From: Prevotella sp. UBA4339
GTDB lineage: Bacteria > Bacteroidota > Bacteroidia > Bacteroidales > Bacteroidaceae
Direction: 5' to 3'
Assembly (NCBI GenBank): GCA_002393725.1
Contig: DGTJ01000128.1
Coordinates: 1-24,815 of the forward strand
Length of the DNA: 24,815 bases
Shown: piece after piece, positions 15,109-23,635 of the stretch
Layout: the number at the start of each line of letters is the position of its first letter
Position numbering within the stretch: position 1 is the first letter of the stretch
The notes under the pieces: model-generated
What the model was told of the DNA's origin: nothing
Databases searched by the model: none
Seen by the model: the letters and a program-made list of their open reading frames with translations, nothing else
Made by a program: the position numbers and the translations under genes

Positions 15109-17142
15109 GTGAAATGCGGAAAGCTGATAATCTATATATTGCTGGGCATACTCACAAGTATGCCCAGCATTGTTTTTGGCAGAGAGAAGAAAGACTCCCT
15201 GATACTATACCGTATAGACGACTATCGCAGGAATCACATCCTTGCAACAGACACGATACGGGACAATGTCTATTTCAAGGTGCGCTACAACGTGGAGCGC
15301 CGCAACCCTATCATGAAGTTCATACCTTCAGCCCATACCCTCTATCACAGTGACAATGTAAGGAACTACCTGCGCGAGACATACAACAAGACGATATTCA
15401 CGAAGAACCATAAGTTTGACATCACCAGTCAGGTGATAAGCACTAACATAAGAGGCAACCGCAGAGGCATCTATGCCCTACTCGACCTGATAACCCCCAA
15501 CCTGTACGAGGCTACTATCTACAACAACCATATCCTGTCGCCGCTCAACAAGTACAACAGGCGGTACTACCGCTACATCCAGAATAAGGACAGCAATGGT
15601 AACATACGCCTGGACTTCCGTCCTAAGACCTTCAATACCCAGCTTATGAGCGGCTATGCCATAATACGTCCTGACGGAAAGATCCTCAGGTCGGTGCTCA
15701 ACGGAGAGTTTGACATGATTAACTTCCGTACCGAGATACAGCCAGGTCCCAGTGACACATTGAGCTTCATGCCCTCCCTGTGCACCACCGCAGCAACGTT
15801 CAAATTTATGGGTATCAGAGTGTCAGCACTGATAAATACAGTATACAATAACAAATACACCCTTCCCGACAGCATCGTACAGCTCAACAGCCGTGAGATG
15901 ATGGACACCCTCCGTCCGATTCCCCTGTCAGAGGCAGACAGGCAGATCTATGCCGACTACGATGCCAGGAAACGCGCCAAAGAAGAAGCAGCACGTAAGG
16001 ACACGATCGTCAAGAAGCCTAGCCTGTTGAAGAAGATCTTCTGGGACACCATTGGCGAGAACCTTGTCACCCCAATAGCAGCAGAGTCGGACAAAGCCTA
16101 TTTCCGCCTCTCCCCGCTCATCAATCCCCTACAGCTCAGCTGGAGCGACCACAGGGGATTCAGGTACAAGATCAACCTACGTTCGAGGTACACCTTCTCA
16201 GAGCACCGCTATCTCACCTTCGAGCCCAGGTTCGGTTATAACTTCAAGTTTCGTGAGTTCTATTTCACCATGCCACTGCGTATGACCTATAACCCGAAAC
16301 GTAACGGATATGCAGAGATCATCTACGGTAACGGCAATCGTATCAGCAACAGCACCGTTGCCGATGCCATCAGGGCAGTACGTGGCGACAGTCTGCGACT
16401 GGAAGACCAAGGAATAGACCTGTTCACAGACTACCACCTCAGGGCGTTCAACAACATCATGGTGTTCGACTGGCTCGACATCGAATCAGGATTCATCTAC
16501 CACCGTCGCAAGGCCATCTATCCCGAAGAGATGAGCAAGTATGACGTTGCGACGGAATACCGCAGCTTTGCCCTTATGATGGGAGCGAGGCTGCGCTTGT
16601 GGAAAACAGGTCCATGGCTCTCGATAGACTGGGAACGAGGCCTGAAAGGTATCAACAAGTCAACCATCGACTACGAGAGCATCGAGGTAGACGGTTCCTG
16701 GAAGATACCCCTCGTCGGTCTGCGTCTGATTAACTTCCGAGCCGGAGGAGGTATCTACACCCGCAAGGCCCAGAACTACTTCGTCGACTTTGCCCACTTC
16801 CGTGACAACAACCTCCCTGAAGGCTGGGAGGACGAGTGGAGCGGTGACTTCGAACTCCTGAGAAGCCGTGTGTACAACATGTCGAAATACTATCTGCGTT
16901 TCAACTGTTCCTACGACCAGCCAATGATGGTCGGATTCCTTGTGCCATACCTGGGCAAGTTCATCGAACGAGAACGCTTCTATTTAAGCAGTGCTATTGT
17001 TGAACGCTCCAAGCCCTACTTCGAACTGGGATATAGCTTCACCAACCGATACATATCAATTGGCATATTCGCCGGTTTCAAGAACCTGAAATATCAGGAG
17101 ATAGGATTTGACTTTGAGTATGAACTTTTTAGACGATGGTAA
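15109..17142 (+). CDS. Outer membrane protein, DUF5686-like, cotranscribed with addAB
   Basis: A 677-residue protein read from GTG at 15109, giving a signal peptide (MKCGKLIIYILLGILTS..., cut near residue 24). The middle (about 85-260) has a DUF5686-like pattern: YEATIYNNHILSPLNKYNRR, then a stretch with SGYAIIRPDGKILRSV, in the order seen in Bacteroidetes carboxypeptidase-regulatory-like proteins but without their N-terminal regulatory domain. A lysine-rich segment (KKPSLLKKIFWDTIGEN, near 300) leads into a C-terminal half rich in aromatic beta strands (FRYKINLRSRYTF, LTFEPRFGYNFKFREFYF, GFDFEYELFRRW), suggesting an outer membrane barrel. No catalytic motif was seen. Its last seven bases overlap the addA start, so translation is probably coupled. 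The family assignment is tentative; the function and the reason for linkage to a recombination nuclease are unknown. Confidence 0.75.
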   Translation: MKCGKLIIYILLGILTSMPSIVFGREKKDSLILYRIDDYRRNHILATDTIRDNVYFKVRYNVERRNPIMKFIPSAHTLYHSDNVRNYLRETYNKTIFTKNHKFDITSQVISTNIRGNRRGIYALLDLITPNLYEATIYNNHILSPLNKYNRRYYRYIQNKDSNGNIRLDFRPKTFNTQLMSGYAIIRPDGKILRSVLNGEFDMINFRTEIQPGPSDTLSFMPSLCTTAATFKFMGIRVSALINTVYNNKYTLPDSIVQLNSREMMDTLRPIPLSEADRQIYADYDARKRAKEEAARKDTIVKKPSLLKKIFWDTIGENLVTPIAAESDKAYFRLSPLINPLQLSWSDHRGFRYKINLRSRYTFSEHRYLTFEPRFGYNFKFREFYFTMPLRMTYNPKRNGYAEIIYGNGNRISNSTVADAIRAVRGDSLRLEDQGIDLFTDYHLRAFNNIMVFDWLDIESGFIYHRRKAIYPEEMSKYDVATEYRSFALMMGARLRLWKTGPWLSIDWERGLKGINKSTIDYESIEVDGSWKIPLVGLRLINFRAGGGIYTRKAQNYFVDFAHFRDNNLPEGWEDEWSGDFELLRSRVYNMSKYYLRFNCSYDQPMMVGFLVPYLGKFIERERFYLSSAIVERSKPYFELGYSFTNRYISIGIFAGFKNLKYQEIGFDFEYELFRRW

Positions 17143-20100
17143 AACCTCTTACAGTATATAAAGCCTCTGCAGGCAGTGGAAAGACCTTCACCCTTGCAAC
17201 AGAATATATCCGTCTGGTGGTGGACAACCCGACGAGTTTCAGGAACATCCTCGCAGTGACCTTCACCAACAAGGCCACTGAGGAGATGAAGATGCGTATC
17301 CTCAGTCAGCTTTACGGCATCTGGAAATCACTGCCAGACTCAGACAGATATCTTGAGAAGATACGTGAACGGACAGGCTTGGCAGACGAGCTGATACGCG
17401 AACGTTCCGGTATAGCCCTGCATCATCTGATACACCACTATAACGAATTCCGTGTGATGACCATCGACACATTCTTCCAGAGTGTGCTGCGCAATCTCGC
17501 ACGTGAACTCGACCTCACAGCAACACTGCGCATAGGACTGAACGACAGTCAGGTGGAGGAGATGGCCGTAGATCAGATGATTAGTGACCTCACTGCCAAA
17601 GACGTCATACTGCAGTGGCTCATGCGATACATCCTCGACAACATCTCAGACGACAAGGGCTGGAACGTCATCGGACAGATAAAACAGTTCGGGCGCACCA
17701 TCTTCAAGGACGAGTATAAGTCTGTGGCAGACCTCCTGCAGCAGAAGATTGACGAACCGGGATTCTTCGAGCATTACACCAACAGTCTCAAAGAGATACG
17801 CGACGCTGCCAGACAACAGATGAAAAGCATCGCTGACCAATTCTTTGAGATCATCGAATCAGAGGGGCTTAGCGTAGAGAGTGACTTCTTGTACGGCAAG
17901 TCGGGAGTGGCAGGCACCTTCATGAAGCTTCGCGACGGTGCTCCCTTCGACGACAGCCTGATTGGAAAACGCGCTCTTGACAGTGTGGGTGATCCCGCAA
18001 AATGGTACAAGAAGACCCATCCTCGAAGGGAACTCATTCACATGCTTGTCGAGACCCAGCTCGACCCTCTGCTGAGAAGACTCATCGACAACCGGCCACA
18101 GCAGTGGATGCTCTTTCAGTCTGCCGAAGTGACACTCAGACATCTGAGTCAACTAAGACTTCTCGGCACTATCGCCACCCGTGTCAGGACACTCAACGAA
18201 GAGGCAAACAGGTTTCTGCTCAGTGACACCCAGCAACTGCTGCATGACATAATCGAAGGCAGCGACTCACCTTTCATCTTCGAGAAGATAGGTGCACAAC
18301 TGCAGCATGTGATGATAGACGAGTTCCAGGACACTTCCACTGTACAGTGGCAGAACTTCAAGGTGCTGCTTGACGAGGCGATAAGTCATCAGAAGTCAGG
18401 GAGCCTTATTGTAGGCGATGTGAAGCAGAGCATATACAGATGGCGCTCAGGAGACTGGAGGCTCCTGAATGGCATCGAGAGCCAATTCGCTAATCCGGAG
18501 CAGATGCTTGAGGTCAAGAACCTCTCATGCAACTATCGTTCAGCACGGAGGATTATTGAGTTCAATAATGAGTTCTTTAAGAAAGCGTCAGAACTGGAAT
18601 TCTTGAATCTGGGAGATATCCCTGAAGCAGATCAACTTCGAAAGGCCTATTCCGACGTAGAACAGGAAGTGCCGGAAGAGAGACCGGACGAAGGTAGTGT
18701 ACAGGTGATGCTATTGCCAGGCGACGATGACTATCAGGAAAACATGCTACAACAACTTGTTGCCCGTGTTACAGAATTCATTGATGGAGGCGTTGCGCTA
18801 AAGGATATTGCTATACTTGTGAGGGCGAATTCCCTCATCCCCCTCATCGCACAACACTTCATGATCCACCTGCCAAAGGTGAATATCATCTCCGACGAGG
18901 CATTCCGGCTTGACGCATCAGCCGCAGTATGCACCATCATTGAGTCGATGCGGTTGCTGACTCATCCAGAAGACATTCTCACAAAGGCTTGTCTCATCAA
19001 GAGATACCAGCAGCAGGTCATAGGCAATGACATTACCGACGCCCAGCTGCTCCTGCATCATGAGAACTTTGACTCTCTGCTGCCAAAGGACTTCATTGCA
19101 TCGTCTGAAGAATTACGTAAGATGCCACTCTACGAACTTGCAGAACGACTATACAGTATCTTCGGACTCTCTGTCCTTGAAGGTCAGAGTGCGTATGTCT
19201 GCGCGTTCTTCGACCAGTTGAACGATTTCCTCCATGAATGTCAGGCCCTCCCTATGGGCTCCTTACAGAAGCCCTCACTGATAGCCCTCTTCCTGAAGGA
19301 GTGGGATGAGACTATCTCTGCCAAGACCATACAGAGTGACGAGATACAAGGTATACGAATCATCTCTATCCACAAATCCAAAGGTCTCGAATTCCCCCAT
19401 GTCATCATCCCCTTCTGTGACTGGCAACTCGAACAGCAGGGAAACATCCTCTGGGTTTCATCATCATCGTCATCGACATCTTCTTCGTCATCCTCGTCGT
19501 CAGAGTATTCTCCTTCCTCCCAAATCTTCACCCTCCCACTCATCCCTGTCGACTATAGCTCCAAGCAACTCCTCGGCACTATCTACGAGCCAGCCTACCA
19601 TCACGAGCATCTTCAGAACACTGTCGACAATCTCAACCTCCTATACGTTGCTTTCACCCGGGCCTCACGCACACTTACAGTTCTTGGTAAGCGCAATGCC
19701 CTTGCATCGTCACGTTCCTCGCTTATCGAACAAGTCCTTCCCCAACTCCAAGAAGCGCTCCCCAATTCGACACTCTCCGGACTCTCTGCAGAATCCGATC
19801 CCATACTCTTCTCCTCTTCGTCAGACAATTCTCCTTCCTCCTTCTTGCCTCAATTCAGTGGCAAGCGGCAATCCGATTACCACCTTCCTCCTTCCCCTCC
19901 AACATCAAATCCGTTCTCCATCACCCCTACCACCCTGAAAATCTCTGTCAGGACCTTCCCTGCCCACATGGAATTCCGACAGAGCAACCGTTCAAAAGCA
20001 TTCATCGAAGGTGATGACGGGACAGACAAGACATCATATATACAATTAGGAAGTATCCTTCATGAGGTGTTCTCCACCATAAGGACCACCGCAGACATCA

Positions 20101-20492
20101 CCCCTGCACTGAAGCGTCTGCAACAGGAGGGTATCCTATACGATGAGACCAATACCTCAGAGAAAGTTATCTCTATGCTAAGTAACCGCCTGAGCAACCC
20201 CAAAGTCAAAGATTGGTTCTCTGGGAAATATGACCTCTATAACGAATGTACAATTCTGAAGATAGAAGATGGTGTCTTGCACGAAAGACGTCCCGACAGA
20301 GTGATGACTGCCGGAAACAACTGGATAGTAGTAGACTTCAAGTTTGGCTCTCCAAAACCAGAATATGAGTCTCAGGTTCAGGAGTACATGTCACTCATCA
20401 GAGAGATGCATCCTTCTGAGGACATAAGTATCCAAGGATACCTCTGGTTCGTATATTCAAATAAGATTGTAGAAGTAACACAAAACAAATAG
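17136..20492 (+). CDS. addA: AddA/RecB-like UvrD-family helicase-nuclease
   Basis: The 1118-residue protein has a superfamily 1 helicase and a C-terminal PD-(D/E)XK nuclease, as in AddA/RecB, which resect double-strand ends for RecA. Helicase motifs in order: Walker A ASAGSGKT (10-17), AVTFTNKATEEM, TIDTFFQSVLR, motif II DEFQD (395-399), GDVKQSIYRWRSGD, NYRSARRIIEFN, SIHKSKGLEFPHV near 740 and LLYVAFTRASR near 835. The nuclease has His976 (ILHEVF), Asp1054 (RRPDRV), Asp1067 and Lys1069 (VVDFKFG) and the QVQEYM helix, so it looks active. A serine homopolymer (775-789) and a Ser/Pro-rich stretch (about 885-945) are unusual insertions. The ATG at 17136 overlaps the upstream stop by seven bases, and addB starts nine bases after its stop. 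The gene symbol is by analogy; Bacteroidetes versions are often left unnamed. Confidence 0.9.
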   Translation: MVKPLTVYKASAGSGKTFTLATEYIRLVVDNPTSFRNILAVTFTNKATEEMKMRILSQLYGIWKSLPDSDRYLEKIRERTGLADELIRERSGIALHHLIHHYNEFRVMTIDTFFQSVLRNLARELDLTATLRIGLNDSQVEEMAVDQMISDLTAKDVILQWLMRYILDNISDDKGWNVIGQIKQFGRTIFKDEYKSVADLLQQKIDEPGFFEHYTNSLKEIRDAARQQMKSIADQFFEIIESEGLSVESDFLYGKSGVAGTFMKLRDGAPFDDSLIGKRALDSVGDPAKWYKKTHPRRELIHMLVETQLDPLLRRLIDNRPQQWMLFQSAEVTLRHLSQLRLLGTIATRVRTLNEEANRFLLSDTQQLLHDIIEGSDSPFIFEKIGAQLQHVMIDEFQDTSTVQWQNFKVLLDEAISHQKSGSLIVGDVKQSIYRWRSGDWRLLNGIESQFANPEQMLEVKNLSCNYRSARRIIEFNNEFFKKASELEFLNLGDIPEADQLRKAYSDVEQEVPEERPDEGSVQVMLLPGDDDYQENMLQQLVARVTEFIDGGVALKDIAILVRANSLIPLIAQHFMIHLPKVNIISDEAFRLDASAAVCTIIESMRLLTHPEDILTKACLIKRYQQQVIGNDITDAQLLLHHENFDSLLPKDFIASSEELRKMPLYELAERLYSIFGLSVLEGQSAYVCAFFDQLNDFLHECQALPMGSLQKPSLIALFLKEWDETISAKTIQSDEIQGIRIISIHKSKGLEFPHVIIPFCDWQLEQQGNILWVSSSSSSTSSSSSSSSEYSPSSQIFTLPLIPVDYSSKQLLGTIYEPAYHHEHLQNTVDNLNLLYVAFTRASRTLTVLGKRNALASSRSSLIEQVLPQLQEALPNSTLSGLSAESDPILFSSSSDNSPSSFLPQFSGKRQSDYHLPPSPPTSNPFSITPTTLKISVRTFPAHMEFRQSNRSKAFIEGDDGTDKTSYIQLGSILHEVFSTIRTTADITPALKRLQQEGILYDETNTSEKVISMLSNRLSNPKVKDWFSGKYDLYNECTILKIEDGVLHERRPDRVMTAGNNWIVVDFKFGSPKPEYESQVQEYMSLIREMHPSEDISIQGYLWFVYSNKIVEVTQNK
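19458..19502 (+). repeat. TCN trinucleotide tract coding for polyserine in addA
   Basis: Fifteen codons, fourteen of them serine (mostly TCA and TCG) and one threonine, form an imperfect triplet repeat. It codes for residues 775-789 of the AddA-like protein, between helicase motifs V and VI. Changes in copy number would stay in frame. Confidence 0.85.
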
Positions 20493-20501
20493 TCGTTGAC
20501 C

Positions 20502-23027
20502 ATGTCATCATTTCTTTATAACGTAGCCCAGCAGTTACTCACCACCTTCGGTACAGACCTGTCGAAAGTGACGGTAGTATTCCCAAACAAACGAGCATCA
20601 CTGTTTCTCAATGAACATCTGGCCCGTCTTTGCAACCGACCGATATGGAGCCCTTCATACACCACTATCAGCGACCTTTTCCGCAGTCTGTCGCCACGAG
20701 AGGTTGCCGATCCCATAAAACTCATCTGCGACCTGTACAAGAGTTTTGTTTCCTGTACAGGCATCAATGAGACACTGGACCATTTCTATGGGTGGGGAGA
20801 GATACTATTGGCAGACTTTGATGACGTGGACAAGCAACTGGCACCAGCAGGGAAAGTATTTGCCAATCTTCGCGACCTGCATGAGTTTGACGATGACTCA
20901 TACCTCACGGAACAGCAGCGGGCCATAATCCGTAAGTTCTTCAGCAATTTCAATGAAGATCACAATACAGAACTCAAGCAGCGATTCCTGTCACTATGGA
21001 GTCACATCAACGATATCTACTCAGATTTCAACTCCCGTCTCGCTTCACAGGGGCTGGCATACGAGGGAGCACTATATCGCGACGTTATCGACTCACTCAG
21101 AGCTACCGACGATAAGCTGCTCGCAGAGCACTACGTCTTCGTAGGCTTCAACCTACTCCACCCCGTAGAACAGGCACTTATCAACTACATTGGTACCAAA
21201 GCAACGGTGATACAGGACACTGATGATGAGACAGCCAAGAATATCTCCATCATCTCTGCCCCTACAAACAATATCCAGGCCCGTTACGTATCCACATGGC
21301 TACAAGAAAACAGTCGCATCGATGCAGGAAGCAAGACAGCCATCGTACTTGCCGATGAGTCACTGCTACAGAGTGTTATCCACTGCCTTCCAGAAGAAGT
21401 GACAAAGGTAAATATCACTACCGGTTATCCACTGGCATCCTCTGCCGCCTATTCGGACCTGACATTCTACAAGTCTCCTCGACAAGCGGGAGCACTTAAT
21501 TCGTCAGAATTCCTTTCTAACCTAATATCACATGTGAAGAACTCAGCACAAGGTATTACCGACCCGCTTGAGACAGAAGCGCACTTCAGGATGTACACAA
21601 TACTCAACCGTTTGCTGACACTGGTTGATAGTGGCGACCTGCAAGTTGAGCTCCCCACACTCCAACGCCTTCTCACGCAGATTATCGCTTCAACGACAAT
21701 CCCGTTTCACGGAGAACCTATCGAAGGTATACAGGTAATGGGAGTCCTTGAGACCCGTAACCTGGACTTCGACCATGTGCTCCTGCTCTCATGCAATGAG
21801 GGCAATCTCCCCAAAGGTGTCAACGATACATCCTTTATACCATATAGCATCAGAAAGGCATATAACCTCACGACGATAGACCATAAGGTGGCCATCTACC
21901 ACAATTATTTCCGCAGGCTGTTGCAGAGAGCCAGCGACGTCACGATACTGTATAACAACTCCACCAACGATGGCAAGACAGGTGAGATGTCACAGTTCAT
22001 GCTACAGATGCTCGTGGAATCCCCACACCCCATTGCCATAAAGACCCTCTCTGCGGGACAGCAACCAATACTTCATATGCCTAAGGACATCACAAAGACA
22101 GAAGATGTGATGGATTCTCTGCGCGAGAGGTTCTCTGGAAGACTGATCTCACCGTCAGCCATTTCATTGTACCTCCGTTGCCCACTGCAGTTCTTTTATC
22201 GTTATGCGGCAAAGCTTGAAGAACTCGACGAAGAAGAAGACATTATCGACAATCGTATCTTCGGAAACATCTTCCACAAAGCTGTCCAGAACATCTACGA
22301 GAAAATGAATAAGCCAACCATCACCTCCTCCGACATAGAGAATCTTCTTAGTCAGGATGTAGATATCATACGTGCAGTAGACCAGGCCTTTATGCTCGAG
22401 GTGTTCCATATAGAAGACCCGTCAGCCAAACTCCCCCCACTCGACGGACTGCAGCTCATCAACCGTGAGGTCATAATAAAATATGTACGTCAGCTGCTTG
22501 AGGTAGACAAGAAACTCACTCCGTTCACCATTCGGGGACTGGAGAAGAAGATTCAGACGATAATTGATATTCCTGAGATAGGTAAGATGAACTTGGGCGG
22601 ATATGTGGATCGCATCGACGAGGTAACACTCCCTGACGATTCACATCGGATACGCATAGTGGACTACAAGACAGGGAGTACCAGACTAAGGCCCCTTCAA
22701 GACCTTCAGGCAATATTCAATCCAGAGAACATTAAATGCCATAGCGACTATTACCTTCAGGCAATCCTTTATTCGTGCATCTACTCACAAGAGTCTGAAC
22801 TGCCAATAAGCCCATGTCTTCTCTTCATCCAACATGCAGGCACAGAACAGTACGACCCAACCTTAAAATTCGGCAAGACGCCCATCACGGACGTCAATGA
22901 GATCAGGGACGACTTTATTACCCACTTATCAGACCTATTGAATGAGATTTTCAATCCTTCAGTACCATTCTCACCAACGTCAGAACGCAAACGTTGTAAG
23001 TCATGTCCCTTCGCTTCCTTGTGCTGA
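20502..23027 (+). CDS. addB: AddB-like PD-(D/E)XK nuclease with predicted iron-sulphur cluster
   Basis: The 841-residue partner of the upstream helicase-nuclease. The N-terminal part resembles an inactivated helicase: VVFPNKRASLFLNEHL replaces a Walker A, and VMGVLETRNLDFDHVLLLSCNEG is AddB-like. The C-terminal nuclease starts with ISPSAISLYLRCPLQFFYRY and has His592 (NIFHKA), Asp703/Asp706 (GGYVDRID), Asp721 and Lys723 (VDYKTG) and the YLQAILY helix. Cys560 in LRCPLQFF and Cys832, Cys835 and Cys841 at the extreme C-terminus (CKSCPFASLC) match the spaced four-cysteine iron-sulphur staple of AddB nucleases. The ATG at 20502 is preferred to a TTG two codons upstream; it gives MSSFLYNVAQQLL and lies nine bases after the addA stop. 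The two proteins very likely form one end-resection complex. The symbol is by analogy. Confidence 0.88.
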   Translation: MSSFLYNVAQQLLTTFGTDLSKVTVVFPNKRASLFLNEHLARLCNRPIWSPSYTTISDLFRSLSPREVADPIKLICDLYKSFVSCTGINETLDHFYGWGEILLADFDDVDKQLAPAGKVFANLRDLHEFDDDSYLTEQQRAIIRKFFSNFNEDHNTELKQRFLSLWSHINDIYSDFNSRLASQGLAYEGALYRDVIDSLRATDDKLLAEHYVFVGFNLLHPVEQALINYIGTKATVIQDTDDETAKNISIISAPTNNIQARYVSTWLQENSRIDAGSKTAIVLADESLLQSVIHCLPEEVTKVNITTGYPLASSAAYSDLTFYKSPRQAGALNSSEFLSNLISHVKNSAQGITDPLETEAHFRMYTILNRLLTLVDSGDLQVELPTLQRLLTQIIASTTIPFHGEPIEGIQVMGVLETRNLDFDHVLLLSCNEGNLPKGVNDTSFIPYSIRKAYNLTTIDHKVAIYHNYFRRLLQRASDVTILYNNSTNDGKTGEMSQFMLQMLVESPHPIAIKTLSAGQQPILHMPKDITKTEDVMDSLRERFSGRLISPSAISLYLRCPLQFFYRYAAKLEELDEEEDIIDNRIFGNIFHKAVQNIYEKMNKPTITSSDIENLLSQDVDIIRAVDQAFMLEVFHIEDPSAKLPPLDGLQLINREVIIKYVRQLLEVDKKLTPFTIRGLEKKIQTIIDIPEIGKMNLGGYVDRIDEVTLPDDSHRIRIVDYKTGSTRLRPLQDLQAIFNPENIKCHSDYYLQAILYSCIYSQESELPISPCLLFIQHAGTEQYDPTLKFGKTPITDVNEIRDDFITHLSDLLNEIFNPSVPFSPTSERKRCKSCPFASLC

Positions 23028-23076
23028 TCTGATACCTATTTTTTAGAAAAGGGCTAAATAAGCCATTATTTGCCAG

Positions 23077-23110
23077 TTTTTGCAAATGTTTTAGTGAACA
23101 TTTGTAAAAA
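23077..23110. repeat. Long hairpin downstream of addB
   Basis: TTTTTGCAAATGTT (23077-23090) pairs with 23097-23110 over 14 positions, with one G-U pair and a six-base loop. It begins with T and ends with A rather than being followed by a T run, so it is not a classical terminator, although it may still end or stabilise the addB transcript. Confidence 0.6.
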
Positions 23111-23144
23111 TGTGGCGTATTAGGTTAAGCTCTGTTAATTATTT

Positions 23145-23157
23145 GCAATATTATTGC
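23145..23157. repeat. Short palindrome just upstream of the orphan promoter
   Basis: GCAATA, one T, TATTGC forms a perfect palindrome six bases before the -33 element at 23164. It could be a regulator-binding site or chance in AT-rich sequence. Confidence 0.35.
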
Positions 23158-23163
23158 GAAATA

Positions 23164-23195
23164 TTTGGATTTAATTACAATATTTTCTATCTTTG
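23164..23195 (+). promoter_or_regulatory. Orphan promoter (-33 TTTG, -7 TATCTTTG)
   Basis: TTTG at 23164-23167 and TATCTTTG at 23188-23195 are 20 bases apart, the same arrangement as the uxaB promoter. Transcription would start near 23201 and run rightward into a region with no confident gene, up to the hairpin at 23636-23665, giving an RNA of roughly 450 bases. Confidence 0.65.
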
Positions 23196-23255
23196 CCAAC
23201 GTTATCACTTAAAGATAATGTTTTGACAAAGAACAACGACTAAAACTATAGAAAG

Positions 23256-23366
23256 ATGATTAATCAAGAACAAAAAGCAATCGACAGTGAGCCGACAAGA
23301 AGGAAGAACGAAATGCGCTACTACCTTTTCTTAAAGCAACATACCACAATGCTTTCCGGAACTTAG
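23256..23366 (+). CDS. Possible small ORF, 36 codons
   Basis: From the ATG at 23256 the frame codes for a 36-residue, basic and polar peptide (MINQEQKAIDSEPTRRKNEM...) ending at TAG 23364-23366. Support is only positional: it is the first ATG-started frame about 55 bases after the predicted start of transcription from a strong promoter, and a GAAAG lies just before it. The family is not recognised and no transmembrane or signal segment is present. It overlaps the longer stop-free frame at 23291-23554 in another frame, so it could also be the head of a frameshifted gene or a leader peptide. Confidence 0.3.
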   Translation: MINQEQKAIDSEPTRRKNEMRYYLFLKQHTTMLSGT

Positions 23367-23554
23367 CAGCTCGGCCTGCTTCATTTGCTGCACTCTTGCA
23401 GTCTGCCATGAGGTATGATATACATTCAAAATGTATATTGAATATTTCAGACAATAGAATTGCGTGTGTTGCAAAAAATGTTGCCAATAAATCTACACGA
23501 ACTTTATTTACACACGAAATACACTGCCCTAATACCTTATGCGGAAGCTTTTAA
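23291..23554 (+). pseudogene. Possible frameshifted small gene (87 stop-free codons, no start codon)
   Basis: Reading from 23291 the frame stays open for 87 codons to TAA at 23552-23554. The product is varied and protein-like (ALLPFLKATYHNAFRNLAAR, then SFAALLQSAMRYDIHSK, and NRIACVAKNVANKSTR). The frame has no usable start before the ATG at 23408, which would give only 48 residues. The 36-codon ORF starting at 23256 overlaps its beginning one base out of register. One frameshift would join them into a protein of about 98 residues behind a good promoter. I do not recognise the family. A minus-strand frame of 75 codons also covers the same bases, so chance or a structured RNA remains possible. 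Confidence 0.3.
23418..23438. repeat. Perfect 9-base palindrome
   Basis: ATATACATT (23418-23426) and AATGTATAT (23430-23438) are perfect inverted repeats around a CAA loop. It lies inside the stop-free frame, and could be an RNA hairpin or a binding site. Confidence 0.5.
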
Positions 23555-23635
23555 GGGATGTCGGACAAGCTATGTTAAACACTATTTAATGTTAATTGCA
23601 ACTATGTAAAAACCAGTTAACCTTTATTAAAGTAA

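Noticed and set aside
19241..19543. Acidic minus-strand frame rich in Asp and Glu
   Set aside because: It is simply the reverse complement of the TCN polyserine tract in addA; the acidic run has no independent support.
17136..23027. Possibility that the helicase-nuclease pair is a new defence system
   Set aside because: Motif order, dual nuclease sites and the AddB cysteines fit housekeeping AddAB end resection; no defence-island neighbours are seen.
23260..23487. Minus-strand frame of 75 codons in the intergenic region
   Set aside because: It has no promoter on that strand and overlaps the plus-strand frames that follow a strong promoter; kept only as a sign of unusual composition.
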